Under the pieces are notes generated by a model. The model did no database searches and was not told the DNA's origin. It worked only from the letters and a program-made list of their open reading frames with translations. From Temnothorax longispinosus (Eukaryota > Arthropoda > Insecta > Hymenoptera > Formicidae), in NCBI RefSeq assembly GCF_030848805.1, contig NC_092368.1, forward strand, positions 5,056,441 through 5,120,440: a stretch of 64,000 nt of DNA, written 5' to 3'. Position numbers and translations under genes: made by a program. Each line of letters starts with the position of its first letter. Within the stretch, counting starts at the first letter, position 1. Positions 24,812-37,299 of this stretch are shown in pieces.

Positions 24812-27800
24812 TCAAGCCTTCGCTTTCTGACGTCTCAGATCGTTGGGTATTATAGTCGTGAGCAAAACGCCAACTGCGAGGATGCCGCATAGAGTGACGT
24901 TTGCCCAAAAATCCTCCCAAACGTTAAGCAGGTAACGATAAAGTGGGGTTAAAGCGATGCCGAAGATCTGCACAACCGCGTTCAGCAGACCCGTCGATGT
25001 TCCTTCCGGCTCCGGGAACGTGAGCTCCGCGGCGAGCTCGAAGCCAACCGGTAGGTAACCGGTCATAAAGAAGCTATAAAAATATTCACGTGATATAATA
25101 TTATTAATTACATATAAAGAATATAAAATTTCGAGGTAGTTTCAAGCCAAAGACGGCCGCTCAATTATCCGTCACACTTTCGGAGACTTTCTGAATTATT
25201 AAGGAAGAGATAAAACAAATTTTAAGACAGAGATCTTCAACGAAATTCAGCCAAGATGTAAAACATCTAATAATAAATCCCAGAATTCAATGTCACATGA
25301 GTCAATAAAGTATTTTAAAAAGTTTTACGTATGACAAAAATAATCGTTGGACTTTACCCCAAAATGCCAGCCGTGATGTATATAGCGTATATCCCCACGT
25401 TCTTGTCCAGGGTGAAAGTGAAGATTATCATACCCACCAAGGAACAAATATACACTCCTACCGTCGTCCACCTGTAAATTCATATTTCCTGCGTTATTTC
25501 AATCGCATACATTTGGTCCCATCAAATAAATCGAGATGAAACTTGACCCAATACAATTTGATAAAAGATTTAGCGTGATCCAAATCTCTCTTATTGTTAG
25601 TTGCGTAACATTTACCGTTATAATAATTAAGTATTATAAATCAGTTCGATTTGAGATGGCTAAAGTTTGAAAAAAGATTAAATTAATTTATCAAAATAAT
25701 ACTATAAAAGATCAAGGTTGAAGAAAAATTCCACGATTCTGTAAAACAACATCCTACTCACCAGAATTTGTGTGTTTTATCTAATAAAATACCACATGCA
25801 ATAGAGCCCACCATTCCAGCGCAAACTATTGTCAAGCCGATTCGACCGGCATCCTCCTCACTGTCCTGAAAAGAAGGGCACGGCTTATTAGTCCTTCTTT
25901 TTAAACAGAAACGTAATCGAGAAGCTTATTTTCAAATAAGCTTCTCGATTACGTCTTCTATTTAAAATGAATCGGAAATCCGAGCGGAAATCGAGAAGGG
26001 TACGCACAACCTTCGGATAGAGTACTTACCGGGAATTGTTTGATGACAAGTCGGTTCAGGAGGGTGCTTATAGCGTAAAAGGTGCCAACGTTGATGCCGT
26101 AGCTAATTAAAAGTAGCAGATAGCCGCGATTCAAGAACAGTCTCGTGATAGACTCAAAAAATGTCTTCACCTCTCTGCTGCTCTCGGACTTCTCTCTTTG
26201 CACAGCTTGAGCGGAGCTAGGTGGCAAAGGCGGTGCCGACTTGAAGACTGCAAATTATTGGTTTCTATTAAGAGCGAAAGGACGGAAGAATATACGCCGC
26301 TGGACATAAAACAATAAAATCCCGAAACTGATTAATCCTAGCTAGTCATACTTATTTACGAGTCCTTAATTCGCCACACTCCGGTCCGTGAGACCGCTCG
26401 ACTTTTTTGTCATTTCCATTCAAATTAATATTTTTTAAGCTTGTAATATAGGAATTGGAAATAAAGAGTCTGAATAAGATGTTTACGATGATATTAAGTC
26501 AAGAAAATGATTTGTGTTTAAATCGAACTTATTATAAGGAACCTAGAAAATTATGTTATTATGTGAATTTCATAATTTTTTCGGTGACAAGTATTTTGTC
26601 AATGTCGGTTATTTTCATTTGTATGCCATATATTATATTCTTTAAATCTTTCGACTTCGGGATCTTATTGCCAGATTGCGTAACTGTGTAATCAATAGGT
26701 AAACATTATATACACACGTACGGAGTAATATGAGGATTAGCACGAACGACGTGAAAGCCGCGACAGTATAGAACATACGTTGAAGCCCCCTCTCGATGTC
26801 GCAGATCTCCTTGTTCGGCACTAACATCGGCGGAAATAAGAAACCGATAGCTATACCCAGCTGCAACAGAAATCCGAGTGACGAGCGTTCTAAGAAATTA
26901 CCGAGTCAGGAAAAAGGCAGAAAGAAATGTTTGTCGTCTAAATTCATAGATCTTCTCCAATTACGAAATATCTGTCTTCAGAACGGAACCATTGTGTGGT
27001 TGCCGAACAAATTAAATTAATATTGTTCATATACATCTTTACGTTGTTATTGAAACGAGATATTTTTATTACCAGTTGTTAAAACACATAGTTTTCGTAT
27101 ATAAGTCAACGCGCTTCAAAAGGCCATTATTATATATTTATAAAAGGAAAAATGCGTATTTTTTCATTACATCTTTCTAATAATTGCAAAAATGTGTCTT
27201 CTATCTTCTACTTATCATCATTATCATCATCATCAGTTCTACTTATATCAGAAATTAAAAGCAGACGAGACAGGAAGGATGAGGTATATTGGATCTCTTC
27301 TTTTTTCTGAAAATTCGTGATCCTTAGCGCGACGCGAAATGCTATAGGATTTTCAATTACAGACTCGCAATTACAACACGCGGTCGCGGTTGTGCAAAAT
27401 GCATCGGATTGAGCTTCCGTTTTATCGTATTGCGAAATCGGTGCAATTAAGGCGCGACAGATTCCCTGATAAAGTGCGACCGCGACGGTTGATAAAATGA
27501 TAACGACGGCACGGTCTGCGGCACCTTGGATCAATTGAATATCCCTCGCGACGTAGAGAGTGTCCCCCTGCTCCCCCCTTTCCTGCCAGTCAGCAGACAC
27601 GGCCGTTCGTCTGTCGAGGTAGCGAAATTAAACGTGGGTGCCCACTTGGACTCGGTTTCCCACCTAATCACGTCGCAATTTAAATCTCCCCGAGGCACCC
27701 TCCTCGTCGATCAGCGGAGTAGGTACTCCAGACTGTCACTTCCGTTGTTCCGCACGCAGGATCCATTCTCATTGTCTGCACGCACGTGACACGTGTTGCC

Positions 27801-30446
27801 GGTGACACTGTCGAGTGCCTCCTCTTATACGTTTTTGAAATAACAAGTGCTGTCACACATCGACGTTTAACGTCACGGAAAATTGGGCCTCACACATAAT
27901 AGCGGGTATTCAACTCAAGAGACGAGCTTGTGTGTGCATAAAGATCCTTAAAAATTTTCAAGACGATAACGTTTCGATTGAAATAAATTAAATTAACCAG
28001 CTAGATAAAAATTTCAATCAATTCAGTTTTTTTCAGTAATTTAAATTCTCAGGAATTTTTAACACCATGACTTTTCCATCCAAATTATGTGAAATTAAAT
28101 CAGATTGAATTATACGTTCGATGGAAGTGAAAATTATTGCACGCAGATATGCAATGAATTCGGAAGTTATTAATTTACAGCAAGAAATGGGATTATCAAG
28201 TTATAATAATTTCGTAATAACGAATTATTAGTAATCCGTATTCGCGCGAATGTGGAAAGAGATACAAGATATTTAATTAATATACCGCGGGCGTCGAATT
28301 TATTTGACTTATTATCGAATTACGATGCTAATATTATCACGCGCCTTCATCCGGGTAATTACTGTAATTAGAGCGACTTTATTGCATAGATTAATAATTT
28401 ACATACGTTGCGAAGTTTAGCGTGTTGCAAACGGATGATACTCCTTGTTTCTTTCCTAATATATCCTCACAAAGATATTGTGCAAAGATAATACATTAGA
28501 TTTAACACAGTAGATTCAAAACGTATAACAGTGCAAAATTAAATTCTTACATTATTCAAAAAGCAGAAAATATAAGTTTCACATTGCTTACATTTTTTCT
28601 TTTTATTTTTCTTATATTTTCTTTCAGAAAATCCTTAAGCTTTTAAGAAAAATTTGGAAAATAAAACAATTTACTTGGACTTTTGAATTCAAGGTGTCTA
28701 ATCGATCTGATGAAAAAAAAAATCAAGTCGAGAAAGAGAGAAAGGGAAAGAGAGCGAGAGAGAAAATCTGAGGTTGAAATTCTCAAGCCTCTCTCAAAGT
28801 CCGAATATAAATTCTATCCTAGATATACCGTGTTAAGGTTGATGACACACAAAGATACTCCCTTACCTGATTGCCGAAGACACCGATGCCGCAGGCTCGA
28901 CTGACTTCGTTGTCCCCGAACCATACCGCGGCCAGTCGAGCTGGAATGGACAAAATGCACGTTTGGCTGATCGCCACCACAGTTTGTCCGACGAACGTGA
29001 CCCAGAAGCGATCAGGGGCTATGCTGAACACTTTTATCCAGGAACCGATGGCGGTCCCGAACGCCCCGATGATCACCGTCCACCTGAGGCCCTAAAATCC
29101 CACCCGTTCTCTCACGCACTCTGTTTGCACATTTATTAATAAGCAGGAATATCCGCGATTGTGCAGTAAAATGTCATTTGTTCGAGCATCGCTTGGAAAA
29201 AAGTGACTTTTCAAAAAGAAGATCCCTTGATGCGGGACGCACGCTTCAGCATCTGCAAGATTACGCGAAATCCGACTATCTCGCTCGACGTCAGACGATT
29301 CGGCATTCCATGCAGTTGTTCGGCGACAGATGTAAAACCGTCCACAAACAGCACGGGATGCGTTATATCGTTCAGTGACATTCAGATAAAATGTATACAC
29401 ATCATGTACTACAAAAATTCTTAAACCACGCGATCTCTACTTGCCAATGCAACTCGCCAAGTAAAACCTAAGAAAATCAAGAGGATCAAACTTTTCGATC
29501 GCCGCTTTTTGGTAATCTCGAAAATGGAGTACGCGAAAGAAATTCGTAGCTAAGGGAATAGGATAGTGTTTTCCGAAATATCGTACATTTCTATTAAGTT
29601 CTATCTTCGTCGTGACTTACAAAATTATCCAGCAGGTAACTGGCGGGAAATATCAACGGTATGTACGTTATCATGTATATCATGCTCGTCATGTCCACTG
29701 TATAATCCGAAACGTTGTAATACTTCGTTACAATGTTCGAAATAATACTGTATTGAATCCATTGCATGGAGTTGCTGGCGCTGTACACCACGAAGAGGAT
29801 GAGGATCTGCCATCGCCTCGTATAGACTCTGATCTCCTGCAATCAGAAACATCCATTGTCGATCTTTCAATTTTTCGCTCGAACGTCTAAATATCGCGCA
29901 ATTTTGATATCCTCGATCTCTCATTCTATATTTCATCGGTTAAAAGAACGAAGACTGAGAATTAATCTCATACAGATTGTTATATACTAAAAGTGACGCT
30001 AACTTACATATTGGATTAATATATGCTATATATGTACCTACGTTAAAAGTGACGCTAAATTACATATTGGATTAATATATGCTATTAGCGGCAAAAATGA
30101 CATCAAAGCATATTTAATGCAATTTCGCGTAAAAGTAGGAATTATATTGACTTTAATTCTCTACTGGTTCTCGTCCCTTTGGGACAAAAGTCAATTAATT
30201 TTTTTGATATATAGACCTTGAAGATAAATCTATGAAGGATATATGTCATTATATTACTTTGGTAATCCAGGATTTAGAGGATAAGATTGCTAAAAATATC
30301 GCATTAACTCAAAGCGAAGACTCTTTCCTCGATATCTGATTTTCCTCTTTATTCTTTTCGCGACCGTTAATGATTTTTATTCATTCGACGATAAAATTAT
30401 TCACCTGCGTCGGTTGCATGCTGCAATCACCGGAGAATCCACTCAT
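24812..30446 (-). CDS. FLVCR: FLVCR-type major facilitator transporter
   Basis: Complete gene of eight exons on the minus strand, 439 residues. Exons: 30,405-30,446, 29,621-29,836, 28,867-29,091, 26,722-26,860, 26,030-26,247, 25,762-25,865, 25,358-25,471 and 24,812-25,073. Every join has GT/AG ends and keeps phase. Family marks include VYTRRWQILILF then SNSMQWIQYSIISN in the first membrane segment, ARLAAVWFGDNEVSRACGIG, GFLFPPMLVPN, and the central loop FKSAPPLPPSSAQ before the second half. About twelve membrane segments are expected. The vertebrate relatives FLVCR1/2 were described as haem transporters and more recently as choline/ethanolamine carriers; the insect substrate cannot be told from sequence. 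The first exon gives only 14 residues (MSGFSGDCSMQPTQ), far shorter than the vertebrate N-terminal tail. Intron 3 (26,861-28,866) is the longest. Confidence 0.93.
25911..25954. repeat. Perfect 21-bp hairpin in an FLVCR intron
   Basis: The left arm (25,911-25,931) and right arm (25,934-25,954) are exact reverse complements around a 2-base centre. It lies in the intron between the fifth and sixth exons, about 45 bases upstream of the sixth exon's acceptor on the minus strand. Confidence 0.95.
28727..28767. repeat. GA-rich tract
   Basis: GAGA/GAAA purine repeat on the plus strand, inside the third FLVCR intron, about 100 bases from the third exon's donor. Confidence 0.8.
29988..30085. repeat. 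Tandem duplication of a 42-bp segment
   Basis: The segment at 29,988-30,029 recurs at 30,044-30,085 with one mismatch (period 56). It lies in the first FLVCR intron. Both copies contain TTGGATTAATATATGCTA. Confidence 0.9.
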
Positions 30447-31628
30447 TTTAATTAATAGTGATGTCTGTTTACAACTTCCGTCAAACTTTTGTGCCAAGCT
30501 CCGTCACGTCATTAATATCGAGTAACAAGGAGATCGATTGAATCGAGCAGAGGTATCATCGAAAGACGAACCAAGTCCTTCCTTTTTTATTGAGGCCGTT
30601 TTATTTCCTAAAATCCAAGCAAACATCGATCTCACTTCTTCCATCTTCTACCTCTCGGATAAAGGCGAAATTAAAGTATCAATACCAAATGCATTTAAAA
30701 TGTCAAGCGCTAAATAATGTCGAAATTCGGAGATCGAAGTTTTGTAAAACGTCTCTATTTCTGAGGAACGTCTATATTGCGTCAATTCAATTGACTCAAT
30801 TGCGTTGCATGAAAGCGTCATTGCGAAATTGCATCAGGAATCAATCTGCCCATTTGCGAATTCCATTTGTGGATTCGCGAGAAACTTGCCGTATGGATAA
30901 CGATGAATCACAGTATTGGTAATTAGGACTTAATAATCTATTTCGATCTAGCAATCATCTTGCGAGAATGCAACTGCGCGTTTGTGTAGGCGTTTGTGCG
31001 TGGGGGTCTTTGTATGTTAATTAGACGCGCATTTAATAATCAGGATTCGAATAAGTCAATAGGGACACCGATAATATATGCAGTAAAAAATGTATTAACA
31101 TTAGAAATTGAATCGAATGTTCGTTGTTCATTTTTCTGGACATCTTTGATTCCGAATTAACCATGTTAGAAATTCTGATCGCACCACGTTGAGATCCCAG
31201 ACGAAAACTGCGATAAGATTGACAGTTATGTTAGCTGTCCAGCTAAATATTAAAGTTTTTTAATATCTTCATATAAAACAGGAACTTTTCTTCGCCAGTA
31301 AATAGTTGAGTCGAGTTCAAAACTACTTCTCCGTTATCTTTATATAAATAATATTAAAATATTTTAATATTTTCATATTAAAACGTTTTAAAATATTTTC
31401 ACATGTTTAGATTTGCAGTATGATTTAATATTTTCACTTACGTGTTAATATTTATCACACGAAGTAAAACTAAATATTGAAATATTCTATTACATTACTA
31501 TCAATATAGATGAATATTAACTTTTCTTAATGATTAATTGAACAATATTAAAGGATGGTTAAAATCATGAAAAAGAGAATGATAAAAGTCAATGAGCAAG
31601 TAGGAAAGCGTAATCAATTATACATATA

Positions 31629-31936
31629 GGCAATTCCACGTCAAATCAGGCAAGAAATGCCCTCGTATTCAATCGATCGAAACTTTTTTCGTGTCAAATA
31701 CACATAAAATAAGGAGATACGTATAAAATATTCGTCTAAAATATTTTTTTTTTACAGAAGTTATAATACAATTTTCATGAAAAATGAAGATGCCGGCAAC
31801 TTTAAAAAGTAATATCTCGAATCTGGTTATATTAATATCTTTTTATTTTATGTATATTTCACGCGAGAAATAATAAGTTTCAATTGATTTAAAAAATATG
31901 ACGTCACTTCTTGTCCGATTTTACGTGGGGATTACC
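31629..31936. mobile_element. TA-flanked MITE-like element, 308 bp
   Basis: Imperfect terminal inverted repeats, starting GGCAATTCCACGT on the left and ending ACGTGGGGATTACC on the right, flanked by TA on both sides. Similarity between the arms continues inward for about 90 bases with substitutions (AAGAAATG against CACTTCTT, TACACATAAAATAA against TTATTTTATGTATA). No transposase frame. Confidence 0.75.
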
Positions 31937-33057
31937 TATATACATATATAGTAATCTACAAAATTTTAGAAATGGAATTTTTATTAATAAACGTTGATAG
32001 AGCTCTTTTTACGGTAATTTTTATAAATCTTCGATCGGTTATTTACGATTACGCGAACAATATAAATTTCGGTACGCATAATAAATATATCAACTTTGAT
32101 ACAACAAGTTCTAATCGAAAAGATCGAAGGTATATTTAGTTTAAAATATTCAACTACCTTACACCGTTTATCCCATCTCCTTGTAACTGGCCAACATATG
32201 AATTAAAATCAAAACTCGCAATTACTTTACCAGAGTAAACGGTCACGCGTCCCGCCGATTCACGATCGTATCTTCGCACCGCACATTGTTAATTTCGCAA
32301 AGACGGCAGGTGTCAGATTACAACGGCCTCTCACACCTCACGTCGCCGGTTTAAAGCGGACGATAAAACGCGGAGCGGCTCGCGCTGTCGTGATGTGCCG
32401 GACGTGGACTAAGTGTATCGCGGGACTCGCGAGAGCATCCAGCCTTCCACCGTTCCTCGCCAAACGTCCCTTGTCCATCGTCCCCCGCCCGCCCACTATA
32501 CGTCGCATAGTCACGCACGTGAAAATATTTGCGCACACAGCCGAGAGCCACACGCCGTCCTTATACACGCGGACGTTACGCGCGCGCCTATCAATGATGG
32601 TATCAGTTGACGAATGCGCCGTCGCAATGCTAGTCGCTCACGGGTGCCCGACGGAATCGCCGACGACGACGACGACGACGACGACAACCGTCGTCACCGA
32701 TGCCCCATCGCCATCAGCCGCGGACGCTCCGCAGACGCCTCGCGAAACCCCGCGAAGTGTGGCATCAGGCCAGGATTTCGCAATTTCGGTGCGCCGGTGT
32801 CTCGGTTCTCTGGCGAAGCAATTTTGTTAGCGAGAAGTGACGCGTTAACCGAGAATCTAGTTAGAGAAATTAAGGTCCATAAGACCTTTTCCGACCTGTG
32901 TCCGATTGTGACAGAGCGCCATATAAGTCCCAAGTTATATAAATCCCGGCGAAAAATTTGGGATCTGTGCGATTAACGTTTGATAACAGAAATGATTCAC
33001 ATGTTTAAAGCTTTTGTTTTTCTACAATTAAAAATTGCATACATGAAAAAGATTTAA

Positions 33058-33499
33058 GGACGTTCTCTCGTCCTTATACTAGAGAAAATCGATTTTTTTA
33101 GGATTTTCTTGAAACTGTGAATACCGTGATATACGTTAATTTAGGCGTGCTTTATGCGTGGTATAAATTTCAGTACCTCTTCCGGTATAAAAAATCAAGA
33201 TACTGAGCCTCAAAGTTTTAACTTTTACTAATGAAAAGGTTTTCCAGGCCAAACGGTAAGAGATACGAGGTTGGCCAAGAGGACCAAAGTTGCTCCTCAT
33301 CTCGTCGAGTTCTATAAGGAAAAAATGCCAAAACTAAAAAAAATTAAATTTAGAAAATTTTTTTTGAAACTTTGAGGCTCAGTATCTTTTTTTTTTATAC
33401 CGGAAGAGGTACTGAAATTTATACCACGCATAAAGCACACCTAAATTAACGTATTATATATTCACAGTTTCAAGAAAATCCTAAGAAAATCGAACGTCC
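33058..33499. mobile_element. TTAA-flanked foldback MITE, copy 1 (442 bp)
   Basis: The left end GGACGTTC and right end GAACGTCC are flanked by TTAA at 33,054-33,057 and 33,500-33,503. The arms are long, about 170 bases each, and include TTTATGCGTGGTATAAA and GATACTGAGCCTCAAAGTTT in inverted order. A roughly 110-base unrelated centre separates them. The TTAA flanks suggest mobilisation by a piggyBac-type transposase (inference). A second copy lies at 36,968. Confidence 0.85.
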
Positions 33500-34436
33500 T
33501 TAATAAATGCTTTTTTAATCATTGCGCGACAATGAACTTCTTATGCGATGCGTGGAGCAACAGTATTTGCATAATCCTATCTTGCAACGTCAAAGAATTA
33601 TTTTGAATGAATGAAACGAGCGTCCTTTTTATTCACGATCGAGTTAACAAATGAGCCCTCGAGCCTTATATAAAAATTGCCATCGCCAAAATTAGTGTGA
33701 TCAGGCATACGAGATTCCATCGACGTTAAATGTTAATTTTATACGTCAATAAAAAACGATGAATCACTTCGAAGAAGCATATATAGGAACAGAAACGCGC
33801 GGTGTAAATTTCCAATCTCTCACCGTTATCTTCCGATGACCCGATTTCTTTTCGATACATATGGAATACGAGTTCTGCGCTATGTTTGCATAGATATACC
33901 TACCGTCAACGACATTTTAAAGTCATCGCGATCAAACTGCATCAAGACATTTTTGCTAATTTATTTAATGAAACTTTGTTGAGTGCAATTAAATAACTAC
34001 AGAAAATAAAATAAAATAACAGATAAACGCGATAGCAGATAAAGCTGCAACTGATATATCGATTCGATATCTAACCCGAGAACACACGTCAATTAATTTA
34101 AATATTAATTATGTTACATTATATTCATCTTATTAATTTAATAAAGTTAATTTAATTTAATTTATATGTATATTAATGAGAATGTTTCAATGAAATTTAT
34201 AATTGGCTGTTTAGTATTTTATTGTGGCAAATATTAAATGTTCGCGCACAATTAATGTAATGGAATTTTTTTAAATATTCGCAGACAAGAAACTTTGGTA
34301 TTCACACACATTTTTGAGAAACGCTAGTAAAAGCCACGACGATAACTAAATAACAGTAACCAGAAACACACTATCAGCAAACTTCTGCCTTATCAGCCGC
34401 ATGCAACCGCACAGAATAACAGCATATCTATATATA

Positions 34437-34662
34437 CAGGGTGTTTCTTAAGTGATATCGAAAATTCCAGGAAGTGGTTCCTTGGACGATTTAAAAGAAA
34501 ATACCTATGGGTCCGGAAAGTTTCATTTTTATTTAACTTTAAAGGCTCATAACTCTGCATCAGGAAAGCATTTCCAGATCCATATTCATAGGAACTTTTT
34601 TCTTTCAAATTGTCCAAGGAATCACTTCTTGGAGTTATCGACATCACTTAGGAAACACCCTG
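34437..34662. mobile_element. TA-flanked MITE with CAGGGTGTTTC ends (226 bp)
   Basis: Terminal inverted repeats begin CAGGGTGTTTC and end GAAACACCCTG, flanked by TA inside TATATA tracts. Arms of about 75 bases continue inward (AAGTGATATCGA, TTCCTTGGACGATTT and their complements). There is no transposase frame. A TA target site is typical of Tc1/mariner-type elements, so this is probably a non-autonomous member. Open frames inside are chance. Confidence 0.85.
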
Positions 34663-35524
34663 TATATATTGTATATATGATACGATCCAAAGTCGTCGCT
34701 TCAAGTTTCACAGTCTAAAAAGAGGCCTTGTTTTATGATAATACCTTGGGACTCTATTCGGAAGCATAACATTATATACAAATGTCTGAAAGACAAATAC
34801 TTTTTGTTGCTGAGAGTGAAATCGGTATAATTGAGTTTCCCGGAGAGGTGAGTTTCTATAAGAAATTAATTATCTCTCTCACACACAATTCTCTTACGCT
34901 TCTGATATCCATTATCTATGTGTGATTATTTGATTTTAATATATTCCACGCGTTGTATTATAATTCTGATTATATCCATTCTAGTGAATTAGAAAGTAGA
35001 ATGTAGCATAACTGTGAGATTCAGTTTTCTGCATTATCGGGCACTGAACTCGTTCGTATTACAAAGCTATACCGATTTCAGTTTCCTCTAACTTTTCATT
35101 TTACCTGCGGAAGAAAACTGATCGAGGAAGGATGACTCGCTTCCGCCATGGGAACTGGATTCGGTTTCCTTTTCAACTTTCGTTATACCACTAACACTCG
35201 AAAATTCACTCAAAATGGAAGTTCGGTTTTAATTAGTTAAAAACAGGATTGATTATCAACTGAAAAATCCAGCGAACTAATTCCGGTGCCGATTCCGATA
35301 ATATTCCGTTAGTTTGTCGATTTCCGATTATCGTTTTCTTTTCAATCAGCAAAAAAAATTAATGTGAACGCGAAAAGCGACTGCCACGACTGGATAAAGA
35401 AGTCAATCTTCTCTCTCTTCGTTTCGACGTGTTATGCACAATAAAATCAGCAAGGCAGAGAGGGCAGAGAGTCACGTTTCTGGCGTTACACGCGGATACA
35501 GAATGAAGTCTTTGAGCGAGAGTT

Positions 35525-35733
35525 AAGGCCTTTGCACAATACCAGGCAACAGGCAATAGGAACAGGGAATAGAAACAGAATTTCCGATGTTATTGGATTT
35601 CTATTCTCTGTTCCCTGCACCTGACCAATCATAGTGATTTGATTTTATATGGCGCTCTTAGTGATTCGTCGGAAATTCTGTTCCTATTCCCAGTTTCTAT
35701 TGCCTGTTGCCCGGCATTGTGCAAGGATCTTTA
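35525..35733. mobile_element. Foldback element, about 209 bp
   Basis: The left arm (about 35,527-35,588) contains TTGCACAATACC, GGCAACAGGCAATAGG and AACAGAATTTCCGA. The right arm (about 35,670-35,730) holds the reverse complement with few changes. The ends read TTAAGG on the left and CTTTA on the right, so target duplication is unclear. Confidence 0.75.
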
Positions 35734-36967
35734 GATAACTAATGAAGTTAGCGATTGGGGATATCGCTTCAAGCGTGGACGGTAAGAACACGTGATAAGT
35801 TACCATCGCATAATAACTGGCACCGTTATATTGGTGCTGTAATTTCGGCTATAAATTTGGAAGGGAAACTTTGGAAAAAAACTAAAAAAAGAACTAAATA
35901 CATAAGTAAAAGAATAAAAAAGTACAGTTTAAAGTTTAACTTGTTAGAGTTTTCAGGTAATATTTACACATGTAAATATTACTTTCGTTTACTCGAAATT
36001 ATCATATATTTGCGTATATATTGGGAGGAGGGCATCTCCCTCGCTTACGGCGCCCGCGCGTGGATAATTAATAAGATCATGCAAATGTGCATATATTCGC
36101 AGGACGGACATTGTTTACTGTATAGAGAAGAAACGAACGTGTATGTGTGTGTCGAGTGAATACGATAATGGAATATCATTTCTTCCCTCCATTTCTTTCC
36201 CTCCTAGGGTGAAGATTTCATTCGTTATAATAATTATGTTAAAATGCTTTAATTCTGATGATTCTTAAGTAATTAGAAAAGAAGATTAGAGAGAAGTGAT
36301 TAGAAGATAATGAGCGAACTGTCTGCGCCACATAAAATTTATTCTTGTGATTGTGTAATACTCGTTACGATTAATTTTTTAATGAATTCTTCTTGACGAT
36401 TAAAATGTACATTTTTACCAAAGTAGAGCGCGCAAAGTTTTGTGCAATTAATTATTTAATTAATAAAAAGATAAAACACAGTGATAGTTATATGAATATG
36501 TTGATTATAGTATTACTTAGGTAGAGAAATGTGTGTAAAATTATATTAAAATAGTATTAATTACTTACAAGAGCACAATAAAAATTTATTAACAAAGAAC
36601 CGAGTTGCATCAAGCATTGTATAAACAATTAATAAGGTATCTATCAAATAATCATCTCGAGCAGATAACGTGCTGTCGTCACGTGAACTCGTACCGTATT
36701 ATACGAATGATCTGCTAATAGAATAATACGATATTTTCGCGTTATAATAACATCATCAAGAATATATCATTTTTATTTTAGTAATTCAACCGACAATACA
36801 AATATCATGCGGAGATATTTATAGAAAAAAGTGAAGTGACATATTATTCAGGCAATCATTAGCAAACGAATCTAATGCATGTACTCATTTTTATGTCAAC
36901 AGCTCGAGATGCGTCATAACTCTGTCTTCAAACAACGCTGGACAGCATTTAGATGAAGACATATTAA

Positions 36968-37299
36968 GGTAGTTCTCCGGTCCTTGTACTAGAGAAAATC
37001 GATTTTCTATAGATTTTCTTGAAACTGTGAATATACGTTAATTTAGGTGTGCTTTATGCGTGGTATAAACTTCACTATGCGGTATAAAAAATCAAGATAC
37101 TGAGCCTCAAAGTTTCAACTTTTACTAAATTTTGGTAAAAATTGAAACTTTGGAGGCTCAGTATCTCGATTTTTATACCGCAAGAGGTACTAAAGTTTAT
37201 ACCACGCATAAAGCACACCTGAAAATTAACGTATATTTACAGTTTTAAGAAAATCTGTAGAAAATCGATTTTCTCTAGTACAAGGACCGGAGAACTACC
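36968..37299. mobile_element. TTAA-flanked foldback MITE, copy 2 (332 bp)
   Basis: The ends GGTAGTTCTCC and GGAGAACTACC are flanked by TTAA at 36,964-36,967 and 37,300-37,303. The arms align along their length with copy 1, sharing TACTAGAGAAAATCGATTTT, GTGCTTTATGCGTGGTATAA and the GAGCCTCAAAGTTTCAAC block. The centre is only about 15 bases, so copy 1 carries extra internal sequence or copy 2 has lost it. Confidence 0.88.

Noticed and set aside
32390..32976. Plus-strand frames in the CpG-rich island, including a Thr run
   Set aside because: The Thr/Asp runs come from an (ACG)n repeat; minus-strand frames are open too, and neither shows a family motif. No donor in phase with the first full FLVCR exon was found.
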